A stretch of DNA of 64,000 nucleotides from Fusobacterium sp. FSA-380-WT-3A (GTDB lineage Bacteria > Fusobacteriota > Fusobacteriia > Fusobacteriales > Fusobacteriaceae). Where the stretch lies: assembly GCF_012843705.1 (NCBI RefSeq), contig NZ_JABAFQ010000005.1, positions 1-64,000 on the forward strand, read 5' to 3'. Below are positions 1-9,023 of this stretch, piece after piece. The notes under the pieces were generated by a model. That model was given only the letters and a program-made list of their open reading frames with translations, did no database searches and was not told the origin of the DNA. How positions within the stretch are numbered: position 1 is the first letter of the stretch; the number at the start of each line of letters is the position of its first letter. The translations under genes and the position numbers were made by a program.

Positions 1-6
1 TTCCAT
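1..6 (-). CDS. Start of an unidentified gene leaving the left edge
   Basis: Only the first two codons (ATG GAA) of a leftward gene lie in the window. The start is supported by a consensus Shine-Dalgarno, AGGAGGC on the minus strand at 11-17, at normal distance from the ATG. The product cannot be told from two codons. Its upstream region carries the TATCA/TGATA palindromes at 143-253, so it is probably the regulated gene. Confidence 0.5.
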
Positions 7-142
7 TTTTGCCTCCTAAATTTTCTTTAAAATTATTTAAATTAATTATAAGCATTTTTTGTGCCATTTATTATTTTGTACTTTTTATATTCTTTTCATG
101 CTTATACAAATCACTTTTATAAAAATATATAGTACAGAACTT

Positions 143-253
143 TATCATTTTGATATTTTAAATATCAAAATGATATTTTTTAATTCTTATTTATTTTTCA
201 GAGTTTTTTTGGCTAATTAAAAAATTTTATTATTTTTTAATATCATTTTGATA
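143..253. promoter_or_regulatory. Operator-like palindromes upstream of the left-edge gene
   Basis: A 13-base motif, TATCATTTTGATA, occurs at 143-155, in reverse complement at 163-175, and again at 241-253. The first two form a perfect inverted repeat with 15-base arms (144-158 and 160-174) and a one-base centre. There is no T tract placed as for a terminator, and the third separate copy argues for protein binding. TATCA/TGATA half sites also occur around the RpiR-family regulator gene near 46.0 kb, so an RpiR-like or other dimeric repressor is a reasonable guess. The identity of the regulator is inference. Confidence 0.5.
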
Positions 254-713
254 ATTTTATATATATTTTTTATAACAAATATATTAAAAAAAGTTAACCA
301 CTAAACTGACTCTTAAAATCCCATTATCTAAGAAACTATACTATTTCCTTATCCTAATTATTAATATTCCAGTGATTTTTTAGTATTTTTCAAACTTCTT
401 TAGCTTTTATACTGTGCTATATCTCCACTAGAATTTATGAAATACTAATATTTCTTTTGTAGGATATTTTAATACTTCTCTTATACCTTTTCTTATTTTT
501 CCATATATTATTTATCTTCTATATTTTAGAACAAATACTTATGATGTTTGTAATTCATTTTAATTGTAATAAACTATCATTTTTCATTATGAATTTACTT
601 TAAGTTTTTTATTGATTGCTAAATCTAATTATTATACTCAAAAGAAATTTTTTGTATATACATGTCTTTTACTTTTCCAAAACCACATACAAAACAAGTG
701 ATTTTCTTTATAC
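254..713. other. AT-rich intergenic stretch
   Basis: I see no start-to-stop reading frame with a Shine-Dalgarno and no RNA gene here. A short open stretch on the minus strand near 625-730 contains a CxxC-like string (CFVCG) that could be the tail of a decayed gene, but nothing else supports it. Confidence 0.4.
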
Positions 714-744
714 AAAAAAGCTGAAGAGATAAAATCTCTTCAGC
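714..744 (-). terminator. Terminator of the amidohydrolase/YfcC operon
   Basis: Arms 720-730 and 734-744 form a perfect 11-bp stem with an AAA loop. On the minus strand the hairpin is followed by six T residues. It lies about 100 bases past the stop of the amidohydrolase gene. Confidence 0.85.
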
Positions 745-848
745 AACTTTTATTATTTAAACTTATTAAATTTTCAACAATCATTTTTACTATTTAAAAT
801 TATAACAAACTCTTGCAATTAATAATAAAAAATATTTTCATATTCTTT

Positions 849-2030
849 TTATTTAGTTTTCCATGCTTTATTATACTCAAACACATATTGTATAAAAAAT
901 CCTACACCATATTTTAAAGCATCCTCATCAATATCAAACTTTGGATTATGATGTGGCTCTTTTACTCCTTTTTCTTCATTTCTACATCCGACAAGAGCAA
1001 AACATCCAGGAACTTTAGCTAACATTTTTGCAAAATCTTCTCCTAACATAGCTGCTGGATATTTAGTTATAGCTTCTTTTCCATAAAGATTTTCTACTGC
1101 TTTAGCTGCTATTAAACTTGAATATTCATCATTAATTGTTGCTGGAGTTCCATAATGAAATTCAAATTCATAATCAGCTCTATATGAATGTGTTATATCT
1201 GCTACTATCCTTTCCATTTTAGCTGGTATACTATCTCTGACAGTATTATTAAATGTACGAACTGTTCCTGATAGTTTAGCTTCACTAGGAATTATATTAA
1301 AACTGCTACCTGAATTAAAAGAGCATACACTCACAACTACAGGATCTGTTGCACAAATTTCTCTACTAACAATACTTTGAAGAGTATTGACTAAAGTACT
1401 TCCACAAACAATTGGATCTATACATTGATCTGGCATAGCTCCATGTCCACCTTTCCCTTTTATCAAAATATCATAAGTATCTGCTGAAGCAAGTCTTGGA
1501 CCTGCTTCTATAGAAATTTTTCCTGTTGGTATGTAACTCCAAATATGTGCTCCAACTATATTATCTAGTTCTTTAAATTCATCACATTCTGACATATATT
1601 TTGCACCTGAATTAGCTATAAATTCTTCTGCTGGTTGAAAAAATAATCTAACTTCTCCTTCTAAAATATCCTCATATTTTTTCAAAATTTTAGCTGTACC
1701 AAGTAACATTGATATATGTCCATCATGTCCACAAGCATGCATTACATTTTTATTTTTAGATGCAAATGGAAGATTTGTAGCTTCACAAACAGGTAAAGCG
1801 TCAATATCTGCTCTAATTCCTATAATAGGTTTTTTTCCTTTTTTTCCTAAAAATCCTATTACTCCTGTTTCACAAACTTTTTCATATTTTATTCCCATTT
1901 TTTCTAATTCTTCACAAATTCTTTTTTGAGTATTGTATTCTTTCCAACTTTCTTCTGGATTTTCATGAAAATATCTACGCATTTCAATTATATATTTTTC
2001 TATATTTAAAACCTCTTCTTTAATATTCAT
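849..2030 (-). CDS. M20D-family amidohydrolase (N-acyl amino acid / hippurate hydrolase type)
   Basis: A 393-residue metal-dependent amidohydrolase of the M20D group, which removes acyl groups from N-acyl amino acids or related aromatic amides in the cytoplasm. The metal-binding region HACGHDGH is at residues 98-105, preceded by RADIDALP at 73-80, and the FFQPAEE motif that carries the catalytic glutamates follows. Length is normal for the family. A GAGGAG site precedes the ATG by about ten bases. It is the second gene of a leftward pair; the first encodes a YfcC-type transporter 17 bases upstream, which suggests uptake of an acylated or peptide substrate followed by hydrolysis. The exact substrate cannot be read from sequence. 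Confidence 0.9.
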   Translation of the reverse strand: MNIKEEVLNIEKYIIEMRRYFHENPEESWKEYNTQKRICEELEKMGIKYEKVCETGVIGFLGKKGKKPIIGIRADIDALPVCEATNLPFASKNKNVMHACGHDGHISMLLGTAKILKKYEDILEGEVRLFFQPAEEFIANSGAKYMSECDEFKELDNIVGAHIWSYIPTGKISIEAGPRLASADTYDILIKGKGGHGAMPDQCIDPIVCGSTLVNTLQSIVSREICATDPVVVSVCSFNSGSSFNIIPSEAKLSGTVRTFNNTVRDSIPAKMERIVADITHSYRADYEFEFHYGTPATINDEYSSLIAAKAVENLYGKEAITKYPAAMLGEDFAKMLAKVPGCFALVGCRNEEKGVKEPHHNPKFDIDEDALKYGVGFFIQYVFEYNKAWKTK

Positions 2031-2047
2031 TTATTTTCATCTCCTCT

Positions 2048-3445
2048 TTAAAATGGTCCATATCCTATTGATGTTGCTAATACTAAGAAAATACATGCAA
2101 CTATTGAAATTACAATTTCAATTGGTATTACAAATTTATACCATTGCTTTAAAGGAACTTTTCCTAATGATAAGAATATTAATAAAGTTCCAAAAGTAAA
2201 CCAGAAAGTATTAGAAATTCCATCTCCAAATTGGAAAGCAAGAACCATTGTTTGTCTTGTTATTCCAACCATATCAGCAAGAGGAATTAATATTGGCATA
2301 AATGCCATCGCTTTTCCACTTCCTGAAGGTATTAAAGCATTTACTATTGTAATTACTAAAAATACTCCCAAGGCAGTTGCCCAAGTAGGTAAATGATTTA
2401 ATGGTTGAGAAATTGCATGGATTAAAGTATCAACTAAATTTCCTTGTTCCATAGTCCATTGAATTCCTCTAGCTAATCCTATTATTAAAGCTCCGTTAAA
2501 GGATTTTTTTGAACCTTCTATTATTCCTGTTACTATTTCTCCAGGTTCTATTCTACATATAATTCCAGATAACACTGCACTTAATGTAAAGGCTGCTGAC
2601 AATTCATTTAATCCCCATCCTCTTTTTAATACACAAAAAATTGATATAACAAATGTTAATATAAATATTATTATTGCTAATGTTTGACTTGTACTCATCT
2701 TTTCATTTGCAACTGCTGAATAATCTTTTTGTAAACTAGAAGTGTCTATATCTTTCATCAAACTTTTTGATGGATCTTTTTTTATTTTACTTGCATACAT
2801 CAAAATATATCCCATTAACAATACATTAAATATTACTAAAATTATTAGACGTAGCCACATTCCAGAAAATAATGGTAATTCTGCAATTTGATGAGCTATT
2901 CCTATTGTAAACATATTAGTTGGTGAAATTGAAAAACTTATTAAACAAACCAATGCACTTGAAGCAACCCCGACTAAAGAATCATATCCTAATGCTATAC
3001 AAATAGATACTATTAAAGGGACAAATGGTATTATTTGTTCACACCAACCTAAAAATCCTCCAATTAATGCAAACATAATCATGATAGATAATAATATTAT
3101 TGAACTTCCAACTTTAGTAGATAAAGTAAGTATTCTTGAAATTCCTTTATCTAAAGCACCAGTTTTACTATAAACTTCTAAAGATCCTCCAACTAACATT
3201 ACTAAAAACATTACTGCTGAAGCTCCTACAAATCCATTAGGAATAGCTAAAAACATTTTAAAAATTCCTACTGGTGTTCTTTCAACAGTATGGAAACTTG
3301 TCGGATCTATAACAGTCTTTCCGTCTATAATTTGACGTTCAAAAACTCCAGGTGTAACTATATGAGTAAAAATAGCACAAATAACAATCACCGAAAATAA
3401 AATTATAAATGGATTTAATTTTATAGGTTTCTTTTCTTTTCTCAT
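2048..3445 (-). CDS. YfcC-family membrane transporter
   Basis: A polytopic inner-membrane protein of the YfcC family (COG1288, ion transporter superfamily), about 465 residues with roughly twelve hydrophobic segments. The N terminus has a basic leader, one membrane span and the family's periplasmic segment ending around VIDPTSFHTV. Near the C terminus it has the conserved PSGSGKAMAFMPIL stretch. The frame is open back to a TTG at 3454, but the ATG at 3445 sits nine bases after AAGGAG and is the better start. It shares its layout with the YfcC protein at 44362-45768, also paired with a peptidase-type gene. Members have been linked to amino acid or peptide exchange, but the substrate here is unknown. 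Confidence 0.85.
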   Translation of the reverse strand: MRKEKKPIKLNPFIILFSVIVICAIFTHIVTPGVFERQIIDGKTVIDPTSFHTVERTPVGIFKMFLAIPNGFVGASAVMFLVMLVGGSLEVYSKTGALDKGISRILTLSTKVGSSIILLSIMIMFALIGGFLGWCEQIIPFVPLIVSICIALGYDSLVGVASSALVCLISFSISPTNMFTIGIAHQIAELPLFSGMWLRLIILVIFNVLLMGYILMYASKIKKDPSKSLMKDIDTSSLQKDYSAVANEKMSTSQTLAIIIFILTFVISIFCVLKRGWGLNELSAAFTLSAVLSGIICRIEPGEIVTGIIEGSKKSFNGALIIGLARGIQWTMEQGNLVDTLIHAISQPLNHLPTWATALGVFLVITIVNALIPSGSGKAMAFMPILIPLADMVGITRQTMVLAFQFGDGISNTFWFTFGTLLIFLSLGKVPLKQWYKFVIPIEIVISIVACIFLVLATSIGYGPF

Positions 3446-3779
3446 AGCATTCAACTCCTTGTATTTTTATATATAAATTAATTATTAATTTTTATTAAGA
3501 AAAATTTCAGTTTTTTTAATATCTTTTGTTTTATTTTCATCTTTAATATATTATAATATTATATTTTAAATTATTTTTAATACAAAATACTATTCTTAAT
3601 TTCTATATACCACTTATTTTTTTGTTTGTCAATTCCAAAAACATTAATTTATAGTTTTTTTAAATAAAATCCTTTCATCTTATAAAAAATATTTCTCAAT
3701 TTTTCACTTTTACTAAAAATAAAAAATTTAAAAATTTCTTTAGTAATTTTCATTAATTGCAATTATTAAAAAAGAAAAA
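3446..3779. other. AT-rich upstream region of the YfcC/amidohydrolase operon
   Basis: No gene is visible. The stretch must hold the promoter of the leftward operon, but it is so AT-rich that several -10-like boxes exist and I cannot choose one. Confidence 0.4.
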
Positions 3780-3821
3780 ATGTTGTAAATCACTAATTTT
3801 TTTGTCATTAGTCTACAACAT
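3780..3821 (-). terminator. Hairpin terminator
   Basis: Outer arms 3780-3787 and 3814-3821 (ATGTTGTA / TACAACAT) and inner arms 3792-3797 and 3807-3812 form a long hairpin. On the minus strand it is followed by a T-rich run. It would end leftward transcripts coming from the decayed gene at 3921-4103. Confidence 0.7.
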
Positions 3822-3920
3822 CCTCTTAATAATATTTTTTAATTTTATCAATTAATTTTAAATAAATATTTCAACAAACCATTTTTCACTCGATTTCTTT
3901 GAAATATCTTCTTCATCTAT

Positions 3921-4103
3921 TTACATTAAACTATTATTTTTATCTAGTTTTATAAAAAGTTTTTCATCAGAAGTTAATATTTCTTTTAATTTAACATTAA
4001 ATTTTTTTATAAATTCTATATTTACTCTTTTAATCCTAATATATTTTATTATATTTCTAACACTACTTGTTCTAAATGTGTTAGTAATTTTATTTATTAG
4101 GAT
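3921..4103 (-). pseudogene. Remnant of an unidentified gene (C-terminal part)
   Basis: A 60-codon open stretch with no usable start codon and a TAA immediately upstream. Its translation is protein-like (basic, with IKYIRIKRVNIEF and then LKEILTSDEKLFIKLDKNN before the stop) rather than random. It lies just outside the leftmost rpmA-derived repeat and before a terminator, so it looks like the 3' end of a gene lost when an island was inserted or excised. I do not recognise the family. Confidence 0.4.
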
Positions 4104-4136
4104 TTAATACTAAATCAAAATTTATAAATATGATAT

Positions 4137-4252
4137 AAAAAAGGGTATTTTTTAGGTATTTTTTTATTTTTATAAAGTAAAAAAGCCCTGTAAATACAGG
4201 GCTTTTGATGTTCTTCGTTAAAAGAATTACTTTGTTTCGTAAATAGAAACTT
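4137..4252. repeat. rpmA-3'-end direct repeat, copy A (distal att site)
   Basis: 116 bp matching copy C (23463-23578, the real end of rpmA plus its terminator) at all but three positions, with no gaps. It carries a copy of the last eight rpmA codons (minus strand, ending YETK) and a perfect terminator stem (GCCCTGTA / TACAGGGC). The neighbouring sequence at 4313-4342, TTTGTTACC followed by TTTTTGTTGGCTATC, is nearly repeated to the right of copy B (from 15115). This is what an attachment-site duplication looks like: the left boundary of an integrated element. Confidence 0.8.
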
Positions 4253-4416
4253 CTCTTTCTCCTTCTTTTTAAGAAATTATTTTAACACAGTTTATAATTT
4301 TTTCAAAATAAGTTTGTTACCTTTTTGTTGGCTATCTTATAATACTTTCTAAAATTTTTAGAATATAAAAAGTGCTTACTATTGTAAATACTTTTAAGAT
4401 AAAATGGTAATGTTTG

Positions 4417-5577
4417 CTATTTAAACTCCTTTAACAAATTTAAAGCTTCTTTTAAAATTTCTTTAGGACATGCTATATTAAATCTTATATATCCTTTTCC
4501 AGTTTCTCCAAATTCTTCTCCAAACTGAACAGCTATTTTTGCTCTTTTAAAAAACCAAGAATAAATATCTTCTTTACTATAATTACTATTACTATAATTT
4601 ATCCATACTAAAAATGTTCCTTCCATTTTACATACTTCTAGTTCTTTAAAATTTTCTTTAAAAAATTCTTTTAAATAAAGATAATTTTCATAAATATAGC
4701 TATTTATTTCTGAAACCCAAGTATCATAAATTTTTTCAGCTGTACATACTATTGGTTCTATAAATATATTTCCTTCATGTACTCCATATGAATCAACTTT
4801 CTTTTTAAAAGGATATCTCAAATTATAATTTTTTATTATTGCATTCGATAAATGAATTCCTGGAATATTGAAAGTTTTACTTATAGATTGAAAAATTATA
4901 GAATTATTTGCTGCATAATCTGAAATTGTTGCAAATGGATTATATTTCATATTGTTATATACAAAACTTGCATGAATTTCATCACTAATAATAATTAAAG
5001 AATTTTTTTCACAAATATCTGATATTTTTCTTAATTCTTCTTTAGTCCAAACACGTCCTGTTGGATTATGAGGATTTACTAATAAAAATATTTTAGTTTT
5101 TGAAGATATTTTATTTTCTATTTCTTCATAATCTATAATATAAGAATCTTTTTCTCTTTTTAAGGGAATTCCAACTGCTATTCTATGATTATCTGTTATA
5201 CATTCAGTTAAAGGAGAATATCCAGGAGATAAATACATTATTTCGTCTCCTTCTCCACTAAAAGTATTTACAGCTACTGCCATTGCTTGAATAATTCTTG
5301 GACAAAAAATTATTTCTTCCTTTTCTACATTCCAATTAAATTTTTTTAGTATATTTATTGTAGAATTATAATATTTTTCTGTTAAAAAACTATATCCATA
5401 TACGCCTTTATCTGCAACTTCTTTTATTTTTTCAGTTATTTCTGGTGCTACTTTAAAATCCATGTCAGCTACAGAAAATGGTAATAAATTTTTTACTCCA
5501 TATTTTTTTTCACTATAATCATATTTAAAACATCCTGTATTTCTTCTATCAGGATAATAATCAAAGTTATAATACAT
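4417..5577 (-). CDS. MalY/PatB-family PLP-dependent lyase
   Basis: A 386-residue fold-type I PLP enzyme of the MalY/PatB group (cystathionine beta-lyase or cysteine desulfhydrase type), giving pyruvate, ammonia and a thiol from a cysteine-type substrate. The family opening (LPFSVADMDF) is at residues 32-41, the NPHNPTG loop at 168-174, the cofactor aspartate in SDEIH at 198-202, and the Schiff-base lysine is K234 in SISKTF. Start ATG with AAGGAG upstream. It lies four bases after the nhaC-type gene, so the two are co-transcribed, which suggests the antiporter moves the substrate or product. A second copy of the family is at 10516-11694. Confidence 0.88.
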   Translation of the reverse strand: MYYNFDYYPDRRNTGCFKYDYSEKKYGVKNLLPFSVADMDFKVAPEITEKIKEVADKGVYGYSFLTEKYYNSTINILKKFNWNVEKEEIIFCPRIIQAMAVAVNTFSGEGDEIMYLSPGYSPLTECITDNHRIAVGIPLKREKDSYIIDYEEIENKISSKTKIFLLVNPHNPTGRVWTKEELRKISDICEKNSLIIISDEIHASFVYNNMKYNPFATISDYAANNSIIFQSISKTFNIPGIHLSNAIIKNYNLRYPFKKKVDSYGVHEGNIFIEPIVCTAEKIYDTWVSEINSYIYENYLYLKEFFKENFKELEVCKMEGTFLVWINYSNSNYSKEDIYSWFFKRAKIAVQFGEEFGETGKGYIRFNIACPKEILKEALNLLKEFK

Positions 5578-5581
5578 ATTT

Positions 5582-6994
5582 TTACTCCTTAGTTTCTGGT
5601 AATTTAGCTATTCCTATACCTGTATATGCCCAAATTAAAGCAAAAATTATTCCACTATAATTTAATACTGCCCATGGTAAATATTCTAATGTTGGCACTC
5701 CTAAAGTTGTTGCCATATAAGCTCCTGCTAGAGTCCAAGGCATCAATGTTTCTGTTACTGTTATAGCATCTTCTAAACAACGAGATAGATTTTTAGGATC
5801 TAATTTTGCTCTAATAAATGATTCTTGAAACATTTCTCCACATAATAAAATAGATAAAGCTCCATTACATGTCACTGCTACTGTTGTTAAACATGTTGCT
5901 AAAGTTGTCGCAATTAGTTTAAATCTACCACTATTTGCCTTAACTATTCTACTTATTATACTTTCAAATCCACCTATTATATCTATACTAGCTGCAAAAC
6001 TAAAAGCAAAATATGCCATTAAAACAGTTCCTAACATTGAAGAAGCTCCTCCCCTGTTAAGAAGTTTTAATATATCTGGTATTACTTCACTAGCATTTAC
6101 TCCAGGTAACATACTAATATTAAATCCATTCATCATAGCTGTAAATCCTTGCTTCAAAGATAAATGTTGGAAAAATATTCCATTAAATATTGAAATTAAA
6201 CTAGAAATTATCATTACAGGTATTGTTGGTTTTTTCAAAATTGAACCACCTAATACTAAAATAACTGGAATTAATAAAAATATATTTAAATCAAAATTTC
6301 CACTTAAAAATTCCATAATAATTTTTACTTTTTCAGGAGTATCAGCTGCTTGTCCTGTTTTTAATCCAACAATTATATAAACAATCGAAGCTAATATAAA
6401 TGAAGGTAAAGTTGTCCATAATTGATGTTTTATATGATCATAAAGATTAGAACCAGCTGCTATTGGAGCTAGGTTTGTTGTATCTGATAATGGTGATAAT
6501 TTGTCACCAAAATATGCACCTGATATTACTGCTCCCGCTACCGCTGCATTATTTACTCCTAATCCTGCAGCTACTCCCATTAATGCTACTCCTATTGTTC
6601 CTGCACTTCCCCATGAAGTTCCTGTACATACTGAAGTAATAGAAGTTACCCAAAACGCTGTTATAAGCAAATGCTCTGGATTAATTATTTTTAATCCATA
6701 GTACATCATTAATGGAATAGTTCCACCAAACATCCATGTTCCAATTAATATTCCAACTATAACTAAAATTAAAATAGCTGGTAAAGCTTTTGCTATTTTT
6801 TCAGTTATTTTATCCATTATTTCATCCCAAGTATATCCATGTTTATAAGCTATTAAAACAGCTAAAACAGTTGCAATTAAAATAATTGGTTCAATTTGAA
6901 TCTCATTGATTATATAACCTACTGAAGTTAATACAATCATTGCTAAAATAGGTAATAATGTTAAATAAAAACTAGGCTGTTTCTTTTCTTTCAT
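5582..6994 (-). CDS. nhaC: NhaC-family Na+/H+ (or organic acid) antiporter
   Basis: A 470-residue inner-membrane protein with about twelve hydrophobic segments and the NhaC family signature around TSWGSAGTIGVALMG and GDKLSPLSDTTNLAP, the latter being the conserved polar membrane region. Family members exchange Na+ for H+, or couple it to malate/lactate exchange. GGAGG lies upstream of the ATG. It is the first gene of a two-gene unit with the PLP lyase; a MarR-type regulator gene lies upstream in the same direction behind a terminator. The coupling to amino acid breakdown is inferred from the neighbour. Confidence 0.85.
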   Translation of the reverse strand: MKEKKQPSFYLTLLPILAMIVLTSVGYIINEIQIEPIILIATVLAVLIAYKHGYTWDEIMDKITEKIAKALPAILILVIVGILIGTWMFGGTIPLMMYYGLKIINPEHLLITAFWVTSITSVCTGTSWGSAGTIGVALMGVAAGLGVNNAAVAGAVISGAYFGDKLSPLSDTTNLAPIAAGSNLYDHIKHQLWTTLPSFILASIVYIIVGLKTGQAADTPEKVKIIMEFLSGNFDLNIFLLIPVILVLGGSILKKPTIPVMIISSLISIFNGIFFQHLSLKQGFTAMMNGFNISMLPGVNASEVIPDILKLLNRGGASSMLGTVLMAYFAFSFAASIDIIGGFESIISRIVKANSGRFKLIATTLATCLTTVAVTCNGALSILLCGEMFQESFIRAKLDPKNLSRCLEDAITVTETLMPWTLAGAYMATTLGVPTLEYLPWAVLNYSGIIFALIWAYTGIGIAKLPETKE

Positions 6995-7106
6995 TTTTGA
7001 AATCCTCCTTAAAAGTTAAATAGATTAATAGTTAATTAGCTTAACAACATTATACTATTTTTTCTTTAAAAGTCAATAAAATATTTTAAAAAAATACAAA
7101 AAATTA

Positions 7107-7134
7107 GAGAATGACCCATATTTGAGTCATTCTC
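7107..7134 (-). terminator. Terminator after the MarR-type gene
   Basis: Nine-base arms GAGAATGAC (7107-7115) and GTCATTCTC (7126-7134) start right at the stop codon of the regulator gene; a T-rich run follows on the minus strand. It separates the regulator from the nhaC-lyase unit. Confidence 0.85.
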
Positions 7135-7674
7135 TTACTTTTTTTTATTAAGTATATTTGTATATTCCTCAAGAACTTTATAAAATGTACCAAGTTCTTC
7201 TATAGAAAATTTTTTTAATAATAGTTTATTTGTTTTTATTATATCTATATTATCATACTTTTTATGGGCTAATACAAATTTAAATGCTTTTTCTTTTGGT
7301 AAAAGATAAAAAATTTTAGCATCTGTTTGAGAGTTTTCTCTATAAATATATTCTTTTTTTAAAAGACTTTTTATAGTTTGTGAAATAGCACTTTTTGTTT
7401 TTCTCCATTTTTTCGATAATTCCGTAACTGTAATTCCTTTATTATCAACTATATCTAAAAGAATATGAGCCTCTATCATTGATAATTCTTCTCCAGTTCC
7501 ATAATCTTTTTTTGTATTCATATAACTATTATATGCTATTACAAATTCATATAATATTTCAGCTTTTTTATCTAATTTTTTAAATCTTTCGTTTGTAATT
7601 TCTTCTGTTTCATTTTCATCAATCCATGTGTTTAAAATCTCTTCATATAATTTTTTTTCATTATTTTCTATCAT
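7135..7674 (-). CDS. MarR-family transcriptional regulator
   Basis: A 179-residue protein with the MarR winged-helix region at about residues 65-130: a first helix around IEAHILLDIVDNKGITVTELSKKW, then a recognition helix in KSAISQTIKSLLKKEYI and the wing NSQTDAKIFYLLP. The N-terminal 45 residues are acidic and lie outside the usual domain. It lies directly upstream of nhaC in the same direction, and the intervals before both genes contain TTAA-rich partly palindromic sequence, so control of the nhaC-lyase unit and of itself is likely. The ligand is unknown. Confidence 0.82.
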   Translation of the reverse strand: MIENNEKKLYEEILNTWIDENETEEITNERFKKLDKKAEILYEFVIAYNSYMNTKKDYGTGEELSMIEAHILLDIVDNKGITVTELSKKWRKTKSAISQTIKSLLKKEYIYRENSQTDAKIFYLLPKEKAFKFVLAHKKYDNIDIIKTNKLLLKKFSIEELGTFYKVLEEYTNILNKKK

Positions 7675-7849
7675 ATTTATACTCCTAATAAATTATTTAG
7701 ATTTTAAGTTTATCTGCTTAATTATTAATATTATTTATTATTATTATATCATAAAAATTTTTTTATCCAAATTTTTTTATATAAGTGAACATTAAAAAGA
7801 TTAATTAAATATTTTACTTATAATTTTTTACTTTTCAGAATATAAAAAA

Positions 7850-7867
7850 GGATTGAAAATTCAATCC
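7850..7867. terminator. Terminator of the RidA operon
   Basis: GGATTGAA (7850-7857) and TTCAATCC (7860-7867) form a hairpin flanked by A6 on the left and T7 on the right, so it can act on both strands. It lies 28 bases past the ridA stop. Confidence 0.85.
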
Positions 7868-7894
7868 TTTTTTATCTATATATTTCTTAGGGCA

Positions 7895-8272
7895 TTATTT
7901 TACAGCTATTAATTCTATTTCTACTTTTACATCTTTTGGTAATCTTGCTACTTCTACACAAGCTCTTGCTGGTTTTACTTCTCCTAAATACTCGTTATAT
8001 ACTTCATTTATTGCTCCAAAGTCATCCATATTTTTTATGAAACATGTTGCTTTTACTACATCTTTAAATGCATATCCTGCTTCATCTAATATTGCTTTTA
8101 AATTTTCTAATGATTGTTTTGTTTGAGCTTTTACATCATCTGATACTAATGTCATTGTTTCTGGCACAAATGGTATTTGTCCTGATATATATAAAGTTCC
8201 ATTTACCTCTACTGCTTGTGAATATGGTCCTAAAGCTGCTGGTGCTTTTGATGTATTTATTATTTTTTTCAT
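7895..8272 (-). CDS. ridA: RidA-family reactive imine/enamine deaminase
   Basis: A 125-residue YjgF/YER057c/UK114 protein, the full length for the family. RidA hydrolyses 2-aminoacrylate and related enamines released by PLP lyases and dehydratases, protecting other PLP enzymes. The opening KAPAALGPYSQAV, the substrate-loop arginine in KPARACVEVARLP and the C-terminal VEIELIA are all family features. It is the last gene of a five-gene leftward unit that starts with a MalY/PatB lyase, an enzyme type that makes 2-aminoacrylate, so its presence fits its job. Confidence 0.93.
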   Translation of the reverse strand: MKKIINTSKAPAALGPYSQAVEVNGTLYISGQIPFVPETMTLVSDDVKAQTKQSLENLKAILDEAGYAFKDVVKATCFIKNMDDFGAINEVYNEYLGEVKPARACVEVARLPKDVKVEIELIAVK

Positions 8273-8296
8273 TTTCTATCACCTTTCTATACAAAA

Positions 8297-8962
8297 TTAT
8301 TTTTCAATATTTCTCAAATGAAGATAAACTGTATTTTTAGATATTTTTAGTTTCTTTGCTACTGTTAAAACACTATCTTTCATATTAAATATACCATCTT
8401 CATATAATTTTTTTATAATTTCTTTATTTTTATTATTATTTGATATTTCATCATTTGATTCAACTTTTTTTCTAATTCTTTCTACTGATTCATTTATCAA
8501 CTCTTCAACTGTATTAGAAAAATTTTCATTTAATTTTACTTTTCTATTTTCATGATTTTCATATTCATCATCAATATATGTAAAATTTTTAATAAAATCT
8601 GTTAAAGAGCATTCGAGATTATAATTTATACATAATAATCCTATTATTCTTTTATTTTCTCCATAAATAGCAATTGTACTAGATTTCATTTTTTTATCAT
8701 TTTTACTTTTAGTAAAATAAGTAAGAAAACTTATCTTATTATTAGAATCATTCATCTCCTTTAACATATTAAGTGCTAAATCTGTAATAGGAGCTCCTTT
8801 TTTTCGATTAGTATTTTGCCCTGCTATTTCTATAACAGAACTTTCATAATTTTCTAAACTATGTAATACTACTTCTGAATCAGGTCCTAAATAATCTGCT
8901 AATCCATAAACTAAATTCTTATATGATTCTAAAATAATTTTATCTTTTTCTGTAAATTGCAT
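8297..8962 (-). CDS. YheO-type PAS/HTH transcriptional regulator
   Basis: A 221-residue regulator with an N-terminal YheO-like PAS domain (about residues 8-115; note AGQNTNRKKGAPITDLAL and RIIGLLCINYNL) and a C-terminal helix-turn-helix (about 170-220, ending in KKLKISKNTVYLHLRNIE). The family includes DauR, which controls D-arginine catabolism in enterobacteria, so an amino-acid-type signal is likely. It sits within the operon between the symporter's small partner and ridA and probably regulates that operon. The specific ligand is not known. Confidence 0.85.
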   Translation of the reverse strand: MQFTEKDKIILESYKNLVYGLADYLGPDSEVVLHSLENYESSVIEIAGQNTNRKKGAPITDLALNMLKEMNDSNNKISFLTYFTKSKNDKKMKSSTIAIYGENKRIIGLLCINYNLECSLTDFIKNFTYIDDEYENHENRKVKLNENFSNTVEELINESVERIRKKVESNDEISNNNKNKEIIKKLYEDGIFNMKDSVLTVAKKLKISKNTVYLHLRNIEK

Positions 8963-9023
8963 ATTTTTCTCCTTTTTATTTTATTATTTATTTAATTATA
9001 TCATAATTTAAAAAAGGATTTTA

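Noticed and set aside
1980-2030. A six-codon minigene overlapping the amidohydrolase start
   Set aside because: An ATG right after GAGGAG opens a frame of a few codons, but the spacing is too short for initiation and it is most likely chance.
7675-7894. Possible small RNA or riboswitch upstream of the MarR-type gene
   Set aside because: Only AT-rich sequence, no stable hairpins besides the terminator.
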